In this document: positions 1 to 8,746 of the stretch, in pieces
Position numbering within the stretch: position 1 is the stretch's first letter
Layout: each line of letters begins with the position of its first letter
NCBI GenBank assembly: GCA_031181345.1
Contig: JAPSLC010000023.1
Location: 1 to 64,000 of the forward strand
From: Cupriavidus sp.
GTDB lineage: Bacteria > Pseudomonadota > Gammaproteobacteria > Burkholderiales > Burkholderiaceae
DNA: 64,000 bases
Direction: 5' to 3'
The notes under the pieces: generated by a model
What the model was told of the DNA's origin: nothing
The model's database searches: none
What the model saw: only the letters and a program-made list of their open reading frames with translations
Translations under genes and position numbers: made by a program

Positions 1-297
1 TTCGCTTTGGTCGCCATATTGGTCAGATAGAGTTGAACGGTTGGCGCCGCAAACCCCGCGAAAACAGCGTACGGCTGCGGCGGCCACCGAATCATAGCGG
101 AAAGTGACGCATTTCCAAGGGGGTTTGGCCCGTTACCCCCCTAAAACCCCGTAAAAACCCGGTGAAAAACCGTGCTTTCTGTCGCGCCGATGCATCGACG
201 CACGCGCACGAACGCTTCGGTCGCGCTATCCACGCGCATCGATGCGCTGCGCATGGCCTGATGGTGATACCCCGCTCGTTGCGCTTGCGCCGGCGAT
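1..297. other. Intergenic or edge region without a supported gene
   Basis: I find no reading frame here with recognisable homology. The stretch contains a hairpin with arms GGGGGT (119-124) and ACCCCC (135-140). A minus-strand ATG at 15-17 could begin a gene leaving the window, but it has no visible ribosome binding site and only five codons, so it is not called. Confidence 0.4.
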
Positions 298-795
298 TCA
301 GTGCGCGTGCGCATCCATCCGTTCGCGCGTATCGCGTGCCAGGCCCAGCGCAAACGCCGTCTCGGCGACCAGGAACAGCGGCCCGATCAGCAGCCCGACG
401 AGGTCGTCGACGAAGGCCGGCTTGCGCCCTTCGTAGTAGTGGCCGACGAACTGGATCGCCCATCCGAGCGCGAACAGCCCGATGCCGATGGCCAGCCAGG
501 CCGCGGTCGACATCTCGCCGATCCGATGGCCGACATAGACGAACAGCGCCAGGATCAGCGTCATTGCGATACCGAAGCCCGCGGACAGCCGCAGGTAGAA
601 CAGGCAGGACAGCAGATAGACCACGATCGCCGGCGTCATCACCGCGGCGCCGTCGCCGAGCGGGATCTGCGGACGCGCCAGCAGCGTCGTGACCGCCAGC
701 ACGATCATCGGGATGCCGACGAAGTGGGTCGCCACGTTGCGGCGGTCGCGGTGATAGGCGGCGTATTGGGATAGATGGTCGACCAGCGTTTTCAT
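298..795 (-). CDS. Mpo1-like / DUF962 membrane protein
   Basis: A 165-residue, very hydrophobic protein of the DUF962 (YGL010w, Mpo1-like) family. The N-terminus carries the family signature H15, N20, H24 and GIP (27-29), followed by about four membrane segments. The second conserved box is GHYYEGRKPA (118-127) with H119 and E122. Yeast Mpo1 is an Fe(II)-dependent dioxygenase acting on 2-hydroxy fatty acids from phytosphingosine. The conserved His residues are all present, but bacterial function is unproven and lipid oxidation is inferred. The ATG at 793-795 was chosen because the family motif begins 14 residues later; the longer upstream frame is not family-like. It is divergent from the Crp-type gene. 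Confidence 0.85.
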   Translation of the reverse strand: MKTLVDHLSQYAAYHRDRRNVATHFVGIPMIVLAVTTLLARPQIPLGDGAAVMTPAIVVYLLSCLFYLRLSAGFGIAMTLILALFVYVGHRIGEMSTAAWLAIGIGLFALGWAIQFVGHYYEGRKPAFVDDLVGLLIGPLFLVAETAFALGLARDTRERMDAHAH

Positions 796-944
796 GGCAT
801 CTCCTCCTGTCAGCGGGCATGGCCAACGGCATCCCGTTGGCCCGATCCGGTGCGCTGCAGCGCGCTGCGGGCGCGTTCGTGCCCGGCTCGATCGATTTAT
901 AGTAATGGGCGCGCCAGGCGTGGTCTGTCCGAATTTTGACAGTC

Positions 945-980
945 CGGGCTTGTCCCCGGGCTTGTCCCCGGGCTTGTCTC
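945..980. repeat. Three tandem copies of a 12-bp unit
   Basis: The unit CGGGCTTGTCCC occurs at 945-956 and 957-968, with a one-base variant at 969-980. It lies in the divergent intergenic region between the Mpo1-like gene and the Crp/Fnr regulator, about 95 bp before the regulator start. It may be a variable-number repeat or a cluster of regulator half-sites; nothing in the sequence decides between these. Confidence 0.8.
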
Positions 981-1074
981 CTGACGTTGTCGCGGGTCCT
1001 TGCGACAGCCGCACCGGCGCACACACCGACGCACACCGCCCCTCCCCTGCGTCGCGAAGACGATGGAGACCACC

Positions 1075-1818
1075 ATGGGTATCCCGCCCCTCGCCTGCCC
1101 CACGCGCGGCACCGCCCTCCCCGCCGACCCTCTCGCTGCGCTGCGCATGGGAAGCTGGTTTCGCGGCCTGCCCGAGGACATGCGCGCGGCCCTGCTCGAG
1201 GGCGGCACGATGCGCCGGCTCGAACCGGGCGAGGTGCTGTTCCAGCGCGGCGATCCCTTCGATGGCCTGTACGCGGTGATCTCCGGCGCGGTCCTGGTGC
1301 ATGCGCACGATGCCGGCGGCAAGGCGGCGCTGCTGGGTCTGCTGGAGGCCGGCGCATGGTTCGGCGAGATCTGCCTGTTCGACGGACTGCTGCGCACGCA
1401 TGACGCCCGCGCGGCGACGCGTGCGGCGCTCTGGCATGTCCCGCGTGTCCGGCTCGACGCGATGCTGGCAGGGCAGCCGGCGTGGTGGCGAGAGTTTGGC
1501 AAGCTGCTGGCCGGCAAGACGCGCGAGGCGTTCCGCTATGTCGAGGAGGCCCAATTGCTGCCGCCGCTGGCGCGCACCGCGCGGCGGCTCGCGGCCATCG
1601 CGCGGTCCTATGGCGACACGCCCGCCGCCGCGGACGACCCCGCGCGACCGCCCCATCGTTCGATCCACCTGCCGCAGGAACAGCTGGCGCAGATGCTCGG
1701 CCTGTCCCGGCAGACTGTCAATCACGCGCTGCGCGAACTGGAGGCACGCGGCCTGCTGCGGCTGCGCTATGCCGATATCGAACTGCTCGATCTGTCGACC
1801 CTGGAGACCTTGACGTGA
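1075..1818 (+). CDS. Crp/Fnr-family transcriptional regulator
   Basis: A 247-residue one-component regulator. An N-terminal cyclic-nucleotide-type beta-barrel (roughly residues 30-145, with GEVLFQRGDPFDGLY and GAWFGEI) is followed by the dimer helix. A C-terminal winged HTH follows, whose recognition helix lies in LAQMLGLSRQTVNHALREL. No cysteine cluster of the Fnr type is seen, so oxygen sensing through an Fe-S cluster is unlikely; the effector is unknown. GGAGA sits seven bases before the ATG at 1075, which favours it over the ATG at 1063. Its TGA overlaps the GTG of the downstream N-acetyltransferase, implying translational coupling. Confidence 0.88.
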   Translation: MGIPPLACPTRGTALPADPLAALRMGSWFRGLPEDMRAALLEGGTMRRLEPGEVLFQRGDPFDGLYAVISGAVLVHAHDAGGKAALLGLLEAGAWFGEICLFDGLLRTHDARAATRAALWHVPRVRLDAMLAGQPAWWREFGKLLAGKTREAFRYVEEAQLLPPLARTARRLAAIARSYGDTPAAADDPARPPHRSIHLPQEQLAQMLGLSRQTVNHALRELEARGLLRLRYADIELLDLSTLETLT

Positions 1819-2684
1819 CCACACCGGTGAACCCATCCGCCCAGCCGATCCTCGATGCCGATCGGCTCGACGCCTATCTGAACCGCATCGGCCTGCGCGA
1901 GCATCCATCGCCCAGCCGCGAGGCGCTCGACGCGATCGTCGCCGCGCATCTGCGGCGCATTCCGTTCGAGAACATTGACGTGCTGCTCGGCCGCCCGATC
2001 GATATCGCGCTCGACGCGGTGTTCGACAAGCTGGTGACGCGCCAGCGCGGCGGCTACTGCTTCGAGCACAACACGCTGCTGGCCGCGGCGCTGACCGCGC
2101 TCGACTTCGAGGTGCTGCCGCTGGCCGCGCGCGTGCGCTACGGCGTCGACGAAGGCGTGCCGACGCCGCAGTCGCATCTGCTGCTGCGCGTGCGCGTTGC
2201 GCACCGCGACTACATCGCCGATGCCGGCTTCGGCGGCCCTAATCCGCCCTGCGCGCTGCCGCTGTCGGAACCGGCGCCGCAGGGGCTGCCGTACCGGCTG
2301 GTCGGCGCGCCGCTCGGTGCGGCATCGACGGGCGCCTTCCATCTGCTCGATCTGGAACTCAGGAGCGGGGACGACTGGATCAAGCTCTATCGTTTCGACC
2401 TGTCGCCGCAGCTCTGGATCGATTACGCGGCGCGCAACTGGTATGTCTGCACCCATCCGGACAGTATTTTCGTGCACCGTCTGATGGCGGCGCGCACCGA
2501 CGGCGAGGTCCGCCTGACGATGACCAACGGCGAGCTGACCGAGCGCGATGCCGATGGCGCAAGCCGCCACGTGCGGCTGGAAACGCCGGCGGAGATCGTC
2601 GCCACGCTGCGCGAACGGATCGGCGTGCGGCTCGACGACGAGACGGCGGCCGGCTTGCGGGAGTGGCTGGCGCGGCAAGCGTGA
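1815..2684 (+). CDS. nat: Arylamine N-acetyltransferase
   Basis: A 289-residue cytosolic acetyl-CoA-dependent N-acetyltransferase of arylamines and hydrazines. The cysteine-protease-like triad is visible: Cys82 in RGGYCFEHN, His121 in SHLLLRV and Asp136 in DAGFGG. The family hallmark IPFENID is at 49-55. Length matches bacterial NATs (about 270-290). The start is GTG at 1815, sharing bases with the TGA of the preceding Crp/Fnr gene, so the two are probably translationally coupled. The physiological substrate cannot be read from sequence. Roles in detoxification of aromatic amines or in secondary metabolite acylation are both known for the family. Confidence 0.93.
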   Translation: MTTPVNPSAQPILDADRLDAYLNRIGLREHPSPSREALDAIVAAHLRRIPFENIDVLLGRPIDIALDAVFDKLVTRQRGGYCFEHNTLLAAALTALDFEVLPLAARVRYGVDEGVPTPQSHLLLRVRVAHRDYIADAGFGGPNPPCALPLSEPAPQGLPYRLVGAPLGAASTGAFHLLDLELRSGDDWIKLYRFDLSPQLWIDYAARNWYVCTHPDSIFVHRLMAARTDGEVRLTMTNGELTERDADGASRHVRLETPAEIVATLRERIGVRLDDETAAGLREWLARQA

Positions 2685-2887
2685 GGCAATCCGCCGCGCA
2701 CCATGCACGCCGTGAATCCCCCGCAGAAAGAATGCTGATAAGGGCCGAAGAACGCGTGCCGCCCTGTGGACGCGGTCAGACCCACCGACCATAATGTGCC
2801 GGTCGCCGCCGCGCGTGCATCGCGGGCCACGGCGCCACACCAACATCAGAGTCCACCGGAAAACGGGATCGGTAGAGGAGACACCCC

Positions 2888-3652
2888 ATGTCATTGTTCG
2901 ATCTGAGCGGCAAGGTCGCCATCGTCACCGGCTCTTCGCGCGGCATCGGCCGCGCGATCGCCGAGCAGATGGCGGTCCAGGGCGCCAAGGTGGTCATTTC
3001 GTCGCGCAAGGCCGAGGCCTGCCAGGAAGTGGTCGATGCCATCAACGCGAAGCACGGCGACGGCACCGCGATTGCCGTGCCCGCCAACATCTCGTCCAAG
3101 AGCGAGCTGCAGCATCTGGTCGACGAGACCAACCGCGTGTTCGGCAAGATCGACGTGCTGGTCTGCAACGCCGCGTCGAACCCCTACTACGGCCCGATGG
3201 GCGGGGTCACCGACGAGCAGTTCCGCAAGGTGCTCGACAACAACGTGATCTCGAACCACTGGCTGATCCAGATGGTCGCGCCGCAGATGATCGATCGCAA
3301 GGACGGCTCGATCATCATCGTGTCGTCGATCGGCGGCCTGCGCGGCTCGCCGACCATCGGCGTCTACAACATCTCGAAGGCGGCGGATTTCCAGCTCGCG
3401 CGCAACCTGGCGGTCGAGTTCGGCCCGCACAATGTGCGCGTCAATTGCATCGCCCCCGGCCTGATCAAGACCGACTTCGCCCGCGCGCTGTGGGAAGACC
3501 CGGTGCGCTACAAGCAATCGACCGAGAACGCGCCGCTGCGCCGCATCGGCGAACCGGTCGAGATTGCCGGCGCGGCGGTCTACCTGGCCTCGAGCGCAAG
3601 CTCCTTCATGACGGGCCAGGCGCTGGTGGTCGATGGCGGCGTGACGATCTGA
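2888..3652 (+). CDS. SDR-family oxidoreductase (DHRS4-like)
   Basis: A 254-residue classical short-chain dehydrogenase/reductase. The Rossmann motif TGSSRGIG is at 14-21, NAA at 94-96, and the catalytic residues are Ser147, Tyr160 and Lys164 (YNISK). A C-terminal GQALVVDGG motif is also present. Ser38-Ser39-Arg40 after the second beta strand suggests NADP(H) preference (inference). The AMP-dependent synthetase starts 22 bp downstream on the same strand, so the pair likely acts on an acyl or hydroxyacyl substrate. The ribosome binding site GGAGA at 2877-2881 supports the start. Specific substrate is unknown. Confidence 0.9.
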   Translation: MSLFDLSGKVAIVTGSSRGIGRAIAEQMAVQGAKVVISSRKAEACQEVVDAINAKHGDGTAIAVPANISSKSELQHLVDETNRVFGKIDVLVCNAASNPYYGPMGGVTDEQFRKVLDNNVISNHWLIQMVAPQMIDRKDGSIIIVSSIGGLRGSPTIGVYNISKAADFQLARNLAVEFGPHNVRVNCIAPGLIKTDFARALWEDPVRYKQSTENAPLRRIGEPVEIAGAAVYLASSASSFMTGQALVVDGGVTI

Positions 3653-3674
3653 GCGGCGCCGCGCCAGCCGCCCG

Positions 3675-5447
3675 ATGACACCGCCGACCCGCAGTTCGCA
3701 GGGAATCTCGCCCGCCTGGCCGGCGATCTCGCTGGCCGAGGCCCATGCCCGCCTGACCGCGCCCGGCGCACCTTTCGAAACCGAGGTGCGCGAGATCCGC
3801 GGCATCCCTACCACGGTATGGAAGCACGCGCCGTCGACGCTGCGCGACCTGTTCCTGCAGGCCCGCGCCCGCGGTGAGCGCACCTTCGTCGTCTACGAGG
3901 ACCAGCGCGTTTCCTATGCGGGCTTCGCGCGCGCCGCGCTCGCGATCGCGCATGCGCTGATCGAGGATGGCGTGCGCCCCGGCGATCGCGTCGCAGTGGC
4001 GATGCGCAACCTCCCCGAATGGCCGGCCGCCTTCTACGGCGCGCTGCTGACGGGCGCCATCGCGACGCCGCTCAACGCCTGGTGGACCGGCCCGGAGCTG
4101 CAATACGGGCTCGCCGATTCCGGCTGCAAGGTCGCGATCGTCGACGACGAGCGGCTCGAGCGGCTGCGCCCGCATCTGGCCGACTGCCCTGCGCTGGTGC
4201 GCGTCCATGTGTGCCGTGGCGCAGCGGATACGCCCGATGCCGACCCGCGTGTGGTGCCGCTGGAGCGCACCACCGGGGACGTGATGGCCTGGGACCGGCT
4301 GCCCGAGCTGCCGCTGCCCGACGTCGCCATCGATCCCGATGACGACACCACGCTGTTCTATACCTCCGGCACCACCGGCAAGCCCAAGGGCGCCATCGGG
4401 ACGCACCGCAACGCGACCACGGTGGCCTTCTGCGGCGGCTTCGGCCCGGCGCGCAACTGTCTGCGCCGGGGCGAACCCATCCCCGAACCCGATCCGCTTG
4501 CACCGCAGAAGGCAACACTGCTGTCGGTGCCTTTTTTTCATGTGACCGGCTGCATGTCGGTGCTCAACGGCGCGCTGCACGCCGGCAGCAAGATCGTGCT
4601 GATGCGCCGCTGGGACGCGCTGCGTGCGCTGGCGCTGATCGAGCGGGAGCGCTGCACGGTAGCCGGCGGCGTGCCGACCATCGCCTGGCAATTGGTCGAG
4701 CATCCCGAGCGCGAGCGCTTCGACCTGTCCTCGCTCGAGAGCGTCAACTACGGCGGCGCGCCGGCCTCGCCCGAGCTGGTCCGCCGCATCGTCGAGGTGT
4801 TCCCCAAATCGATGCCGGGCATCGGCTGGGGCATGACCGAGACCTCGGCCACCTTCACCAGCCACAACGCCGAGGAATACCTGCATCGGCCCGACAGCAG
4901 CGGCCCCGCGCTGCCGATCGGCGAGATGAAGGTGGTCGACGGCCGCGGCCGCGCGCTGCCGCCCGGCGAGGTCGGCGAGCTGATGGTGCGCGGCGCCAAT
5001 GTCGTGCGCGGCTACTGGAACAAGCCCGAGGCCACCGCCAGCACCTTCGTCGACGGCTGGCTGCGCACCGGCGATATCGCGCGGCTGGACGAGGAAGGCT
5101 TCCTCTATATCGTCGATCGCGCCAAGGACATGCTGATCCGCGGCGGCGAGAACATCTATTGCATCGAGGTCGAGAGCGCGCTGTACGAGCATCCCGCGGT
5201 GATGGACGCCGCCCTGGTCGGCATCCCGCACCGCACGCTCGGCGAGGAACCGGGCGCGGTGGTCGGCGTCAAGCCGGGCGCCAGCGTCACCGAGGCCGAG
5301 CTGCAGGCCTTCGTCGCGCAGCGGCTGGCGGCGTTCAAGGTACCGGTCCGCGTGATCGTGCGCAACGAGACGCTGCCGCGCAATGCCAATGGCAAGATCC
5401 TGAAGTCGGAACTGCGCAAGCTGTTCGACGACGGCGCCGGCGCCTAG
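3675..5447 (+). CDS. Class I adenylate-forming acyl-CoA synthetase
   Basis: A 590-residue AMP-dependent synthetase/ligase that would activate a carboxylic acid via acyl-adenylate to the CoA thioester. The P-loop-like motif YTSGTTGKPKG is near residues 229-239, GWGMTET near 386, and the hinge/C-terminal domain contains RTGDIARLDEEG, DRAKDMLIRGGENIYC and the catalytic Lys in NGKILKSELRK. It has an insertion just after the P-loop (about 30 residues including PIPEPDPL). It follows the SDR by 22 bp and is probably co-transcribed. The closest functional class is fatty-acid or aryl-acid CoA ligase; exact substrate cannot be assigned. Confidence 0.9.
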   Translation: MTPPTRSSQGISPAWPAISLAEAHARLTAPGAPFETEVREIRGIPTTVWKHAPSTLRDLFLQARARGERTFVVYEDQRVSYAGFARAALAIAHALIEDGVRPGDRVAVAMRNLPEWPAAFYGALLTGAIATPLNAWWTGPELQYGLADSGCKVAIVDDERLERLRPHLADCPALVRVHVCRGAADTPDADPRVVPLERTTGDVMAWDRLPELPLPDVAIDPDDDTTLFYTSGTTGKPKGAIGTHRNATTVAFCGGFGPARNCLRRGEPIPEPDPLAPQKATLLSVPFFHVTGCMSVLNGALHAGSKIVLMRRWDALRALALIERERCTVAGGVPTIAWQLVEHPERERFDLSSLESVNYGGAPASPELVRRIVEVFPKSMPGIGWGMTETSATFTSHNAEEYLHRPDSSGPALPIGEMKVVDGRGRALPPGEVGELMVRGANVVRGYWNKPEATASTFVDGWLRTGDIARLDEEGFLYIVDRAKDMLIRGGENIYCIEVESALYEHPAVMDAALVGIPHRTLGEEPGAVVGVKPGASVTEAELQAFVAQRLAAFKVPVRVIVRNETLPRNANGKILKSELRKLFDDGAGA

Positions 5448-5486
5448 GCGCGCGCGCCTGCCGCGTCGCTGCAGCACGCCGCCCGT

Positions 5487-5987
5487 TCAGCGCAGCGGGA
5501 TCGGCGTGCCGGCCTCCACCGGCACCGCGGTCACGCTGTTCTTCGGGCTGCCCGACACGATGCGGTCCGAATAGGTCAGATAGACCAGCGTGTTGCGCTT
5601 GCGATCGACCACGCGCACCACGTGCAAGGTCTTGAACAAGATCGACATGCGTTCGGAAAACACATTGTCCTGCTGGCGCAGCGGCCCCTTGAAGGCGATC
5701 TTGCCGACCTGGCGGCAGGCGATCGACGCTTCGGCCGGGTCCTCGGCCATGCCCAGCGAGCCCTTGATGCCGCCGGTGCGGGCGCGCGAGACATAGCAGG
5801 TGATGCCGTCCACTTCGGGATCGTCATAGGCCTCGATCACGACGCGGTCCGAGCCGGTGACGCGGAAATGCGTGTTGACGCTGCCGATTTCTTCGCCGTG
5901 CACCGGCGCGATCCATGCAAACGCCAGCGCGGCAGCGAGCGATGCCGCCGAGCATGCGGCCATCGGGCGACGGAATGCGGGCGCCAT
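5487..5987 (-). CDS. creA: CreA-family periplasmic protein
   Basis: A 166-residue exported protein matching the CreA family, whose members are about 150-160 residues and of unknown function. A signal peptide covers about residues 1-31 (hydrophobic core AASLAAALAFAWIAP). The mature part begins EEIGSVNTHFRVTGSDRVVIEAYDDP and contains the family landmarks DGITCYVSRARTGG and AEDPAEASIACRQVG, with two Cys likely forming a disulphide. It starts two bases after the stop of the upstream thioesterase gene, so the two are almost certainly one transcript. No pathway is implied. Confidence 0.9.
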   Translation of the reverse strand: MAPAFRRPMAACSAASLAAALAFAWIAPVHGEEIGSVNTHFRVTGSDRVVIEAYDDPEVDGITCYVSRARTGGIKGSLGMAEDPAEASIACRQVGKIAFKGPLRQQDNVFSERMSILFKTLHVVRVVDRKRNTLVYLTYSDRIVSGSPKNSVTAVPVEAGTPIPLR

Positions 5988-5989
5988 GG

Positions 5990-6475
5990 TCAGCTCACCG
6001 CATCCTGGATCTGGTCGTGCCGGCGCTCCATCTCCTGGCGCAGCTGGCGGCGCAGTTGCGCGGCGGCGAAGCGCTGGCGCTCGACCTCGTCGCGCGGCTC
6101 CAGCGGCGGCACCTCGGCCGGCTTGCCGTCGTCGTCGACCGCGACCATCGTGAAATAGCAGCTGTTGGTATGGCGCACCAGCTTGCTGCGGATGTTCTCG
6201 GTGATGACCTTGATGCCGATCTCCATCGAGCTGCGGCCGGTGTAGTTGACAGCGGCCAGGAAGGTCACCAGTTCGCCGACGTGGATCGGCTGGCGGAACA
6301 CCACCTGATCGACCGACAGCGTGACGACATAGCGGCCCGCGTAACGGCTGGCGCAGGCATAGGCGACCATGTCCAGATATTTGAGGATGGTGCCGCCATG
6401 GACATTGCCGGAGAAATTGGCCATGTCCGGCGTCATCAGCACGGTCATCGACAGTTGGTGCGAGAGGTCGTTCAT
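5990..6475 (-). CDS. Acyl-CoA thioesterase, hotdog fold (YciA-like)
   Basis: A 161-residue single-hotdog thioesterase that hydrolyses acyl-CoAs. The characteristic segment ANFSGNVHGGTILKYLD lies near the N-terminus, with HGG followed by the hotdog helix, then SVDQVVFRQPIHVGE and GIKVITEN. The C-terminal tail is basic and glutamine-rich. The start ATG at 6473-6475 gives MNDLSHQLSM, the usual beginning for this group; the longer frame upstream is low-complexity. It is the first gene of a pair with creA. Chain-length preference is not visible from sequence. Confidence 0.9.
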   Translation of the reverse strand: MNDLSHQLSMTVLMTPDMANFSGNVHGGTILKYLDMVAYACASRYAGRYVVTLSVDQVVFRQPIHVGELVTFLAAVNYTGRSSMEIGIKVITENIRSKLVRHTNSCYFTMVAVDDDGKPAEVPPLEPRDEVERQRFAAAQLRRQLRQEMERRHDQIQDAVS

Positions 6476-6615
6476 CGGGGCGGCGCGGAAAGATCGGCGC
6501 GGTGGGTTGATAAATGCGGTGGCTGGATGCGCTTGCACGACGCGCTTGCACGACGCGCTGGCACGACGGGCTTGCTGGATGCGAGTGTAGCGCGGCGCGG
6601 CGACGGCGCGCCAAA

Positions 6616-6644
6616 TGAAAAAAGCGGCCCACGTGGGCCGCTCT
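6616..6644 (-). terminator. Rho-independent terminator of the HU gene
   Basis: A perfect 20-base palindrome AGCGGCCCACGTGGGCCGCT (6623-6642) is followed, read on the minus strand, by a run of six T (6618-6623 complement). It lies about 30 bases past the stop codon of the HU gene. This is a textbook intrinsic terminator. Confidence 0.9.
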
Positions 6645-6673
6645 CTCCGGTTGGCATCCGAGGATGCCCGCTC

Positions 6674-6955
6674 TTACTTCTTCTTGTTCACAGCGTCCTT
6701 GAAACCCTGGCCGGCAGAGAACTTGACCGTCTTGGCGGCCGGAATCTTGATCGTTTCGCCGGTGCGCGGGTTGCGGCCGGTACGGGCGGCGCGCTTGCCG
6801 GCGCCGAAGCTGCCGAAGCCCACCAGCGTGACCGAATCTCCCTTGGCAACCGCCTTCTTGATGTTTTCCAGCGCGGCGTTCAGTGCGCGCTCCGCTGCAG
6901 CGTTGCTCAGTTCCGCGTCTGCGGCGATGGCAGACACCAGTTCACCTTTATTCAT
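6674..6955 (-). CDS. hup: HU-family DNA-binding protein
   Basis: A 93-residue histone-like protein that bends and compacts DNA in the nucleoid. It shows the whole HU fold: two N-terminal helices ([25 protein letters not shown]), [12 protein letters not shown], and the arm with [19 protein letters not shown] carrying the intercalating Pro. The tail KKK matches the HU length of about 90. It is monocistronic, ending in a strong intrinsic terminator, with its own AT-rich leader at 6956-7080. Whether it corresponds to HU-alpha or HU-beta is not decided. Confidence 0.95.
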   Translation of the reverse strand: MNKGELVSAIAADAELSNAAAERALNAALENIKKAVAKGDSVTLVGFGSFGAGKRAARTGRNPRTGETIKIPAAKTVKFSAGQGFKDAVNKKK

Positions 6956-7151
6956 GGCTGTATCCCTTGTTGGTCGTCGTCACCGGTGACCAGCCTGAGC
7001 CGTTTCACCGACCGGCGCAGTCTAATCCGCCGCTTGCGCATTGGGCAATCCCCAGTCGCACCGACGCAACGAAAAACCCGGAAATCCTTCCGTCAAGCGG
7101 CTTTCGGGGAGATTTACCCCCTCAATTCCTGGCTTTGACGCACCCCCGACA

Positions 7152-7171
7152 GCGGGTTATCCCCAACCCGC
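7152..7171. terminator. Hairpin downstream of the MFS gene
   Basis: Arms GCGGGTT (7152-7158) and AACCCGC (7165-7171) enclose a six-base loop, 28 bases past the stop of the Bcr/CflA transporter on the minus strand. There is no T-run, so intrinsic termination is uncertain; it may act as an RNA 3'-end stabiliser. Confidence 0.35.
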
Positions 7172-7198
7172 GGCGAGGGGCGCGAGCGGCCCCGCCTC

Positions 7199-8419
7199 CT
7201 ATTCGGCGGCCGCCACCGCGGCGGAACGACGGCCGAGCATGCGCATCAGTACCGCACCGATGCCGCCGATGGCCATCACCACCCCCAGCGGCAAGGCGGT
7301 GCCGTCGTGCCACAGGCTGACCGCGGTCCCGGCCAGCGTGCCCATGCCGAATTGCAGCGTGCCCATCAGCGCCGATGCGGTGCCGGCGCGGTGGCCCTGA
7401 TGTGCGAGCGCCAGCGCCGACGCATTGGGCGTGATGCAGCCCAACCCCGCCACGAAGACGAAGAAGCCGACCAGCAGCACCGGCAGCGCCGCCACGTTGG
7501 CGAGATTGGCCAGCGCGAGCAGCAGTCCGGCGCCGCACGGCGCGAGCAGCGCCAACTGCAGCACGCGGTCCAGCGAGCGCCCACGCACCAGCGCCGCATT
7601 GACCTGCGACATCGCAATCAGGCCGAACGCATTGGCGCCGAAGACGAAGCCATAGTGCGAGGGATCGATGCCATGCAGTTCGATCAGCACGAAGGGCGAG
7701 CCGGCGATATAGGCGAACATGCCCGACTGCGCGAAGCCGGCGCACAGCGAGTAGCCGAGAAATTCGCGATCGCGCAGCAGCGCGCCATAGTTGCTGAAGA
7801 CATTGCCCAGGCGCAGCGGCGTCGCGCGGCGCGGGTCCAGCGACTCCTCCAGGCGGAAATGCACCAGCAGCAGCACCAGCGTGCCGACCGCGGCCATCAC
7901 CCAGAAGATCGCGCGCCAGCCCAGCGCGGTCAGGATCGCGCCGCCGACGATCGGCGCCAGGATCGGCGCGAGTCCCATCACCAGCATCAGCGACGAGAAT
8001 GCCCGCGCGGACTCGTGCGCCTCGAGCCGGTCGCGCACCATCGCGCGCGCCATCACCATGCCGGCGCAGCCCCCGGCCGCCTGCACGAAGCGCCATGCCA
8101 TCAGTGCGGGCGCATCGCCCGCCAGCGCGCAGGCCACCGACGCCAGTACATAGAGGCTGAGCCCCAGATACAACGGCGCCTTGCGTCCGAAGCGATCGCT
8201 GACCGGACCGTAGAACGACTGCCCGATTGCCAGGCCGACCAGGAAGGTGCCGAGCGTCAGCTGCACGCTGCCGATGTCGACGCCAAGGTCGGCGGCCAGC
8301 GTCGGGAACGCCGGCAGATACATGTCGATCGACAGCGGCGCCAGCGCGGTCAGCGACGCGCAGATCAGCAACCAAAGCGGGAAGCGCGGCGGCGTGGCCG
8401 GGCGGGAGGATTGGGTCAT
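7199..8419 (-). CDS. Bcr/CflA-family multidrug MFS exporter
   Basis: A 406-residue inner-membrane drug/proton antiporter of the DHA1 type with about twelve predicted membrane segments. The first helix is followed by SIDMYLPAFPTLAADLG, the signature of the Bcr/CflA group. Motif A GPVSDRFGRK is in loop 2-3, and motif C-like GLAPILAPIVGG in helix 5. The ATG at 8417-8419 gives MTQSSRPATPPR before the first helix. It is divergent from the secreted protein gene at 8747. Substrate is not predictable; bicyclomycin, chloramphenicol or sulfonamide resistance is known for relatives. Confidence 0.9.
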   Translation of the reverse strand: MTQSSRPATPPRFPLWLLICASLTALAPLSIDMYLPAFPTLAADLGVDIGSVQLTLGTFLVGLAIGQSFYGPVSDRFGRKAPLYLGLSLYVLASVACALAGDAPALMAWRFVQAAGGCAGMVMARAMVRDRLEAHESARAFSSLMLVMGLAPILAPIVGGAILTALGWRAIFWVMAAVGTLVLLLVHFRLEESLDPRRATPLRLGNVFSNYGALLRDREFLGYSLCAGFAQSGMFAYIAGSPFVLIELHGIDPSHYGFVFGANAFGLIAMSQVNAALVRGRSLDRVLQLALLAPCGAGLLLALANLANVAALPVLLVGFFVFVAGLGCITPNASALALAHQGHRAGTASALMGTLQFGMGTLAGTAVSLWHDGTALPLGVVMAIGGIGAVLMRMLGRRSAAVAAAE

Positions 8420-8746
8420 TGCAATGGGGAGGATGTCGTCCGCGCCGGCATGCGAGAGAGGCGTCAGGGCCTGCGAACAGCGGTCGCAATGGCGCACACC
8501 AAAGCGGACGCGAAAGCGAGCGCGGTCATCGACGCAACGCACTGGGGGACGACGGGAACGACGTCAAGCGAAAGGCGCAATTGTTGCACACCGTGATGTA
8601 TTGCGTGCTTGCGGGTTCCGCGTGCCGGGGCCGGCAGGTACAATGCACCCGGTCGACACACTGCCGGTCCGTCTTCATCGCCGGTCTCGATCGCGGGACT
8701 TCAGCGCAGCCCCAGCCCCGTGCCGTTCCAGGCGTTCTTTCCCTGC
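8420..8746. other. Divergent intergenic region
   Basis: This 327-bp stretch separates the MFS transporter from the secreted protein gene. It must contain both promoters, but I see no convincing operator dyad, riboswitch or small gene. The frames crossing it lack homology. Confidence 0.4.

Noticed and set aside
1..17. Possible minus-strand start codon of a gene leaving the window (ATG GCG ACC AAA GCG)
   Set aside because: Only five codons are visible and no ribosome binding site precedes it.
3606..5477. A 623-codon frame opposite the acyl-CoA synthetase
   Set aside because: The plus strand encodes all adenylate-forming enzyme motifs; the antisense frame is a GC-skew artefact.
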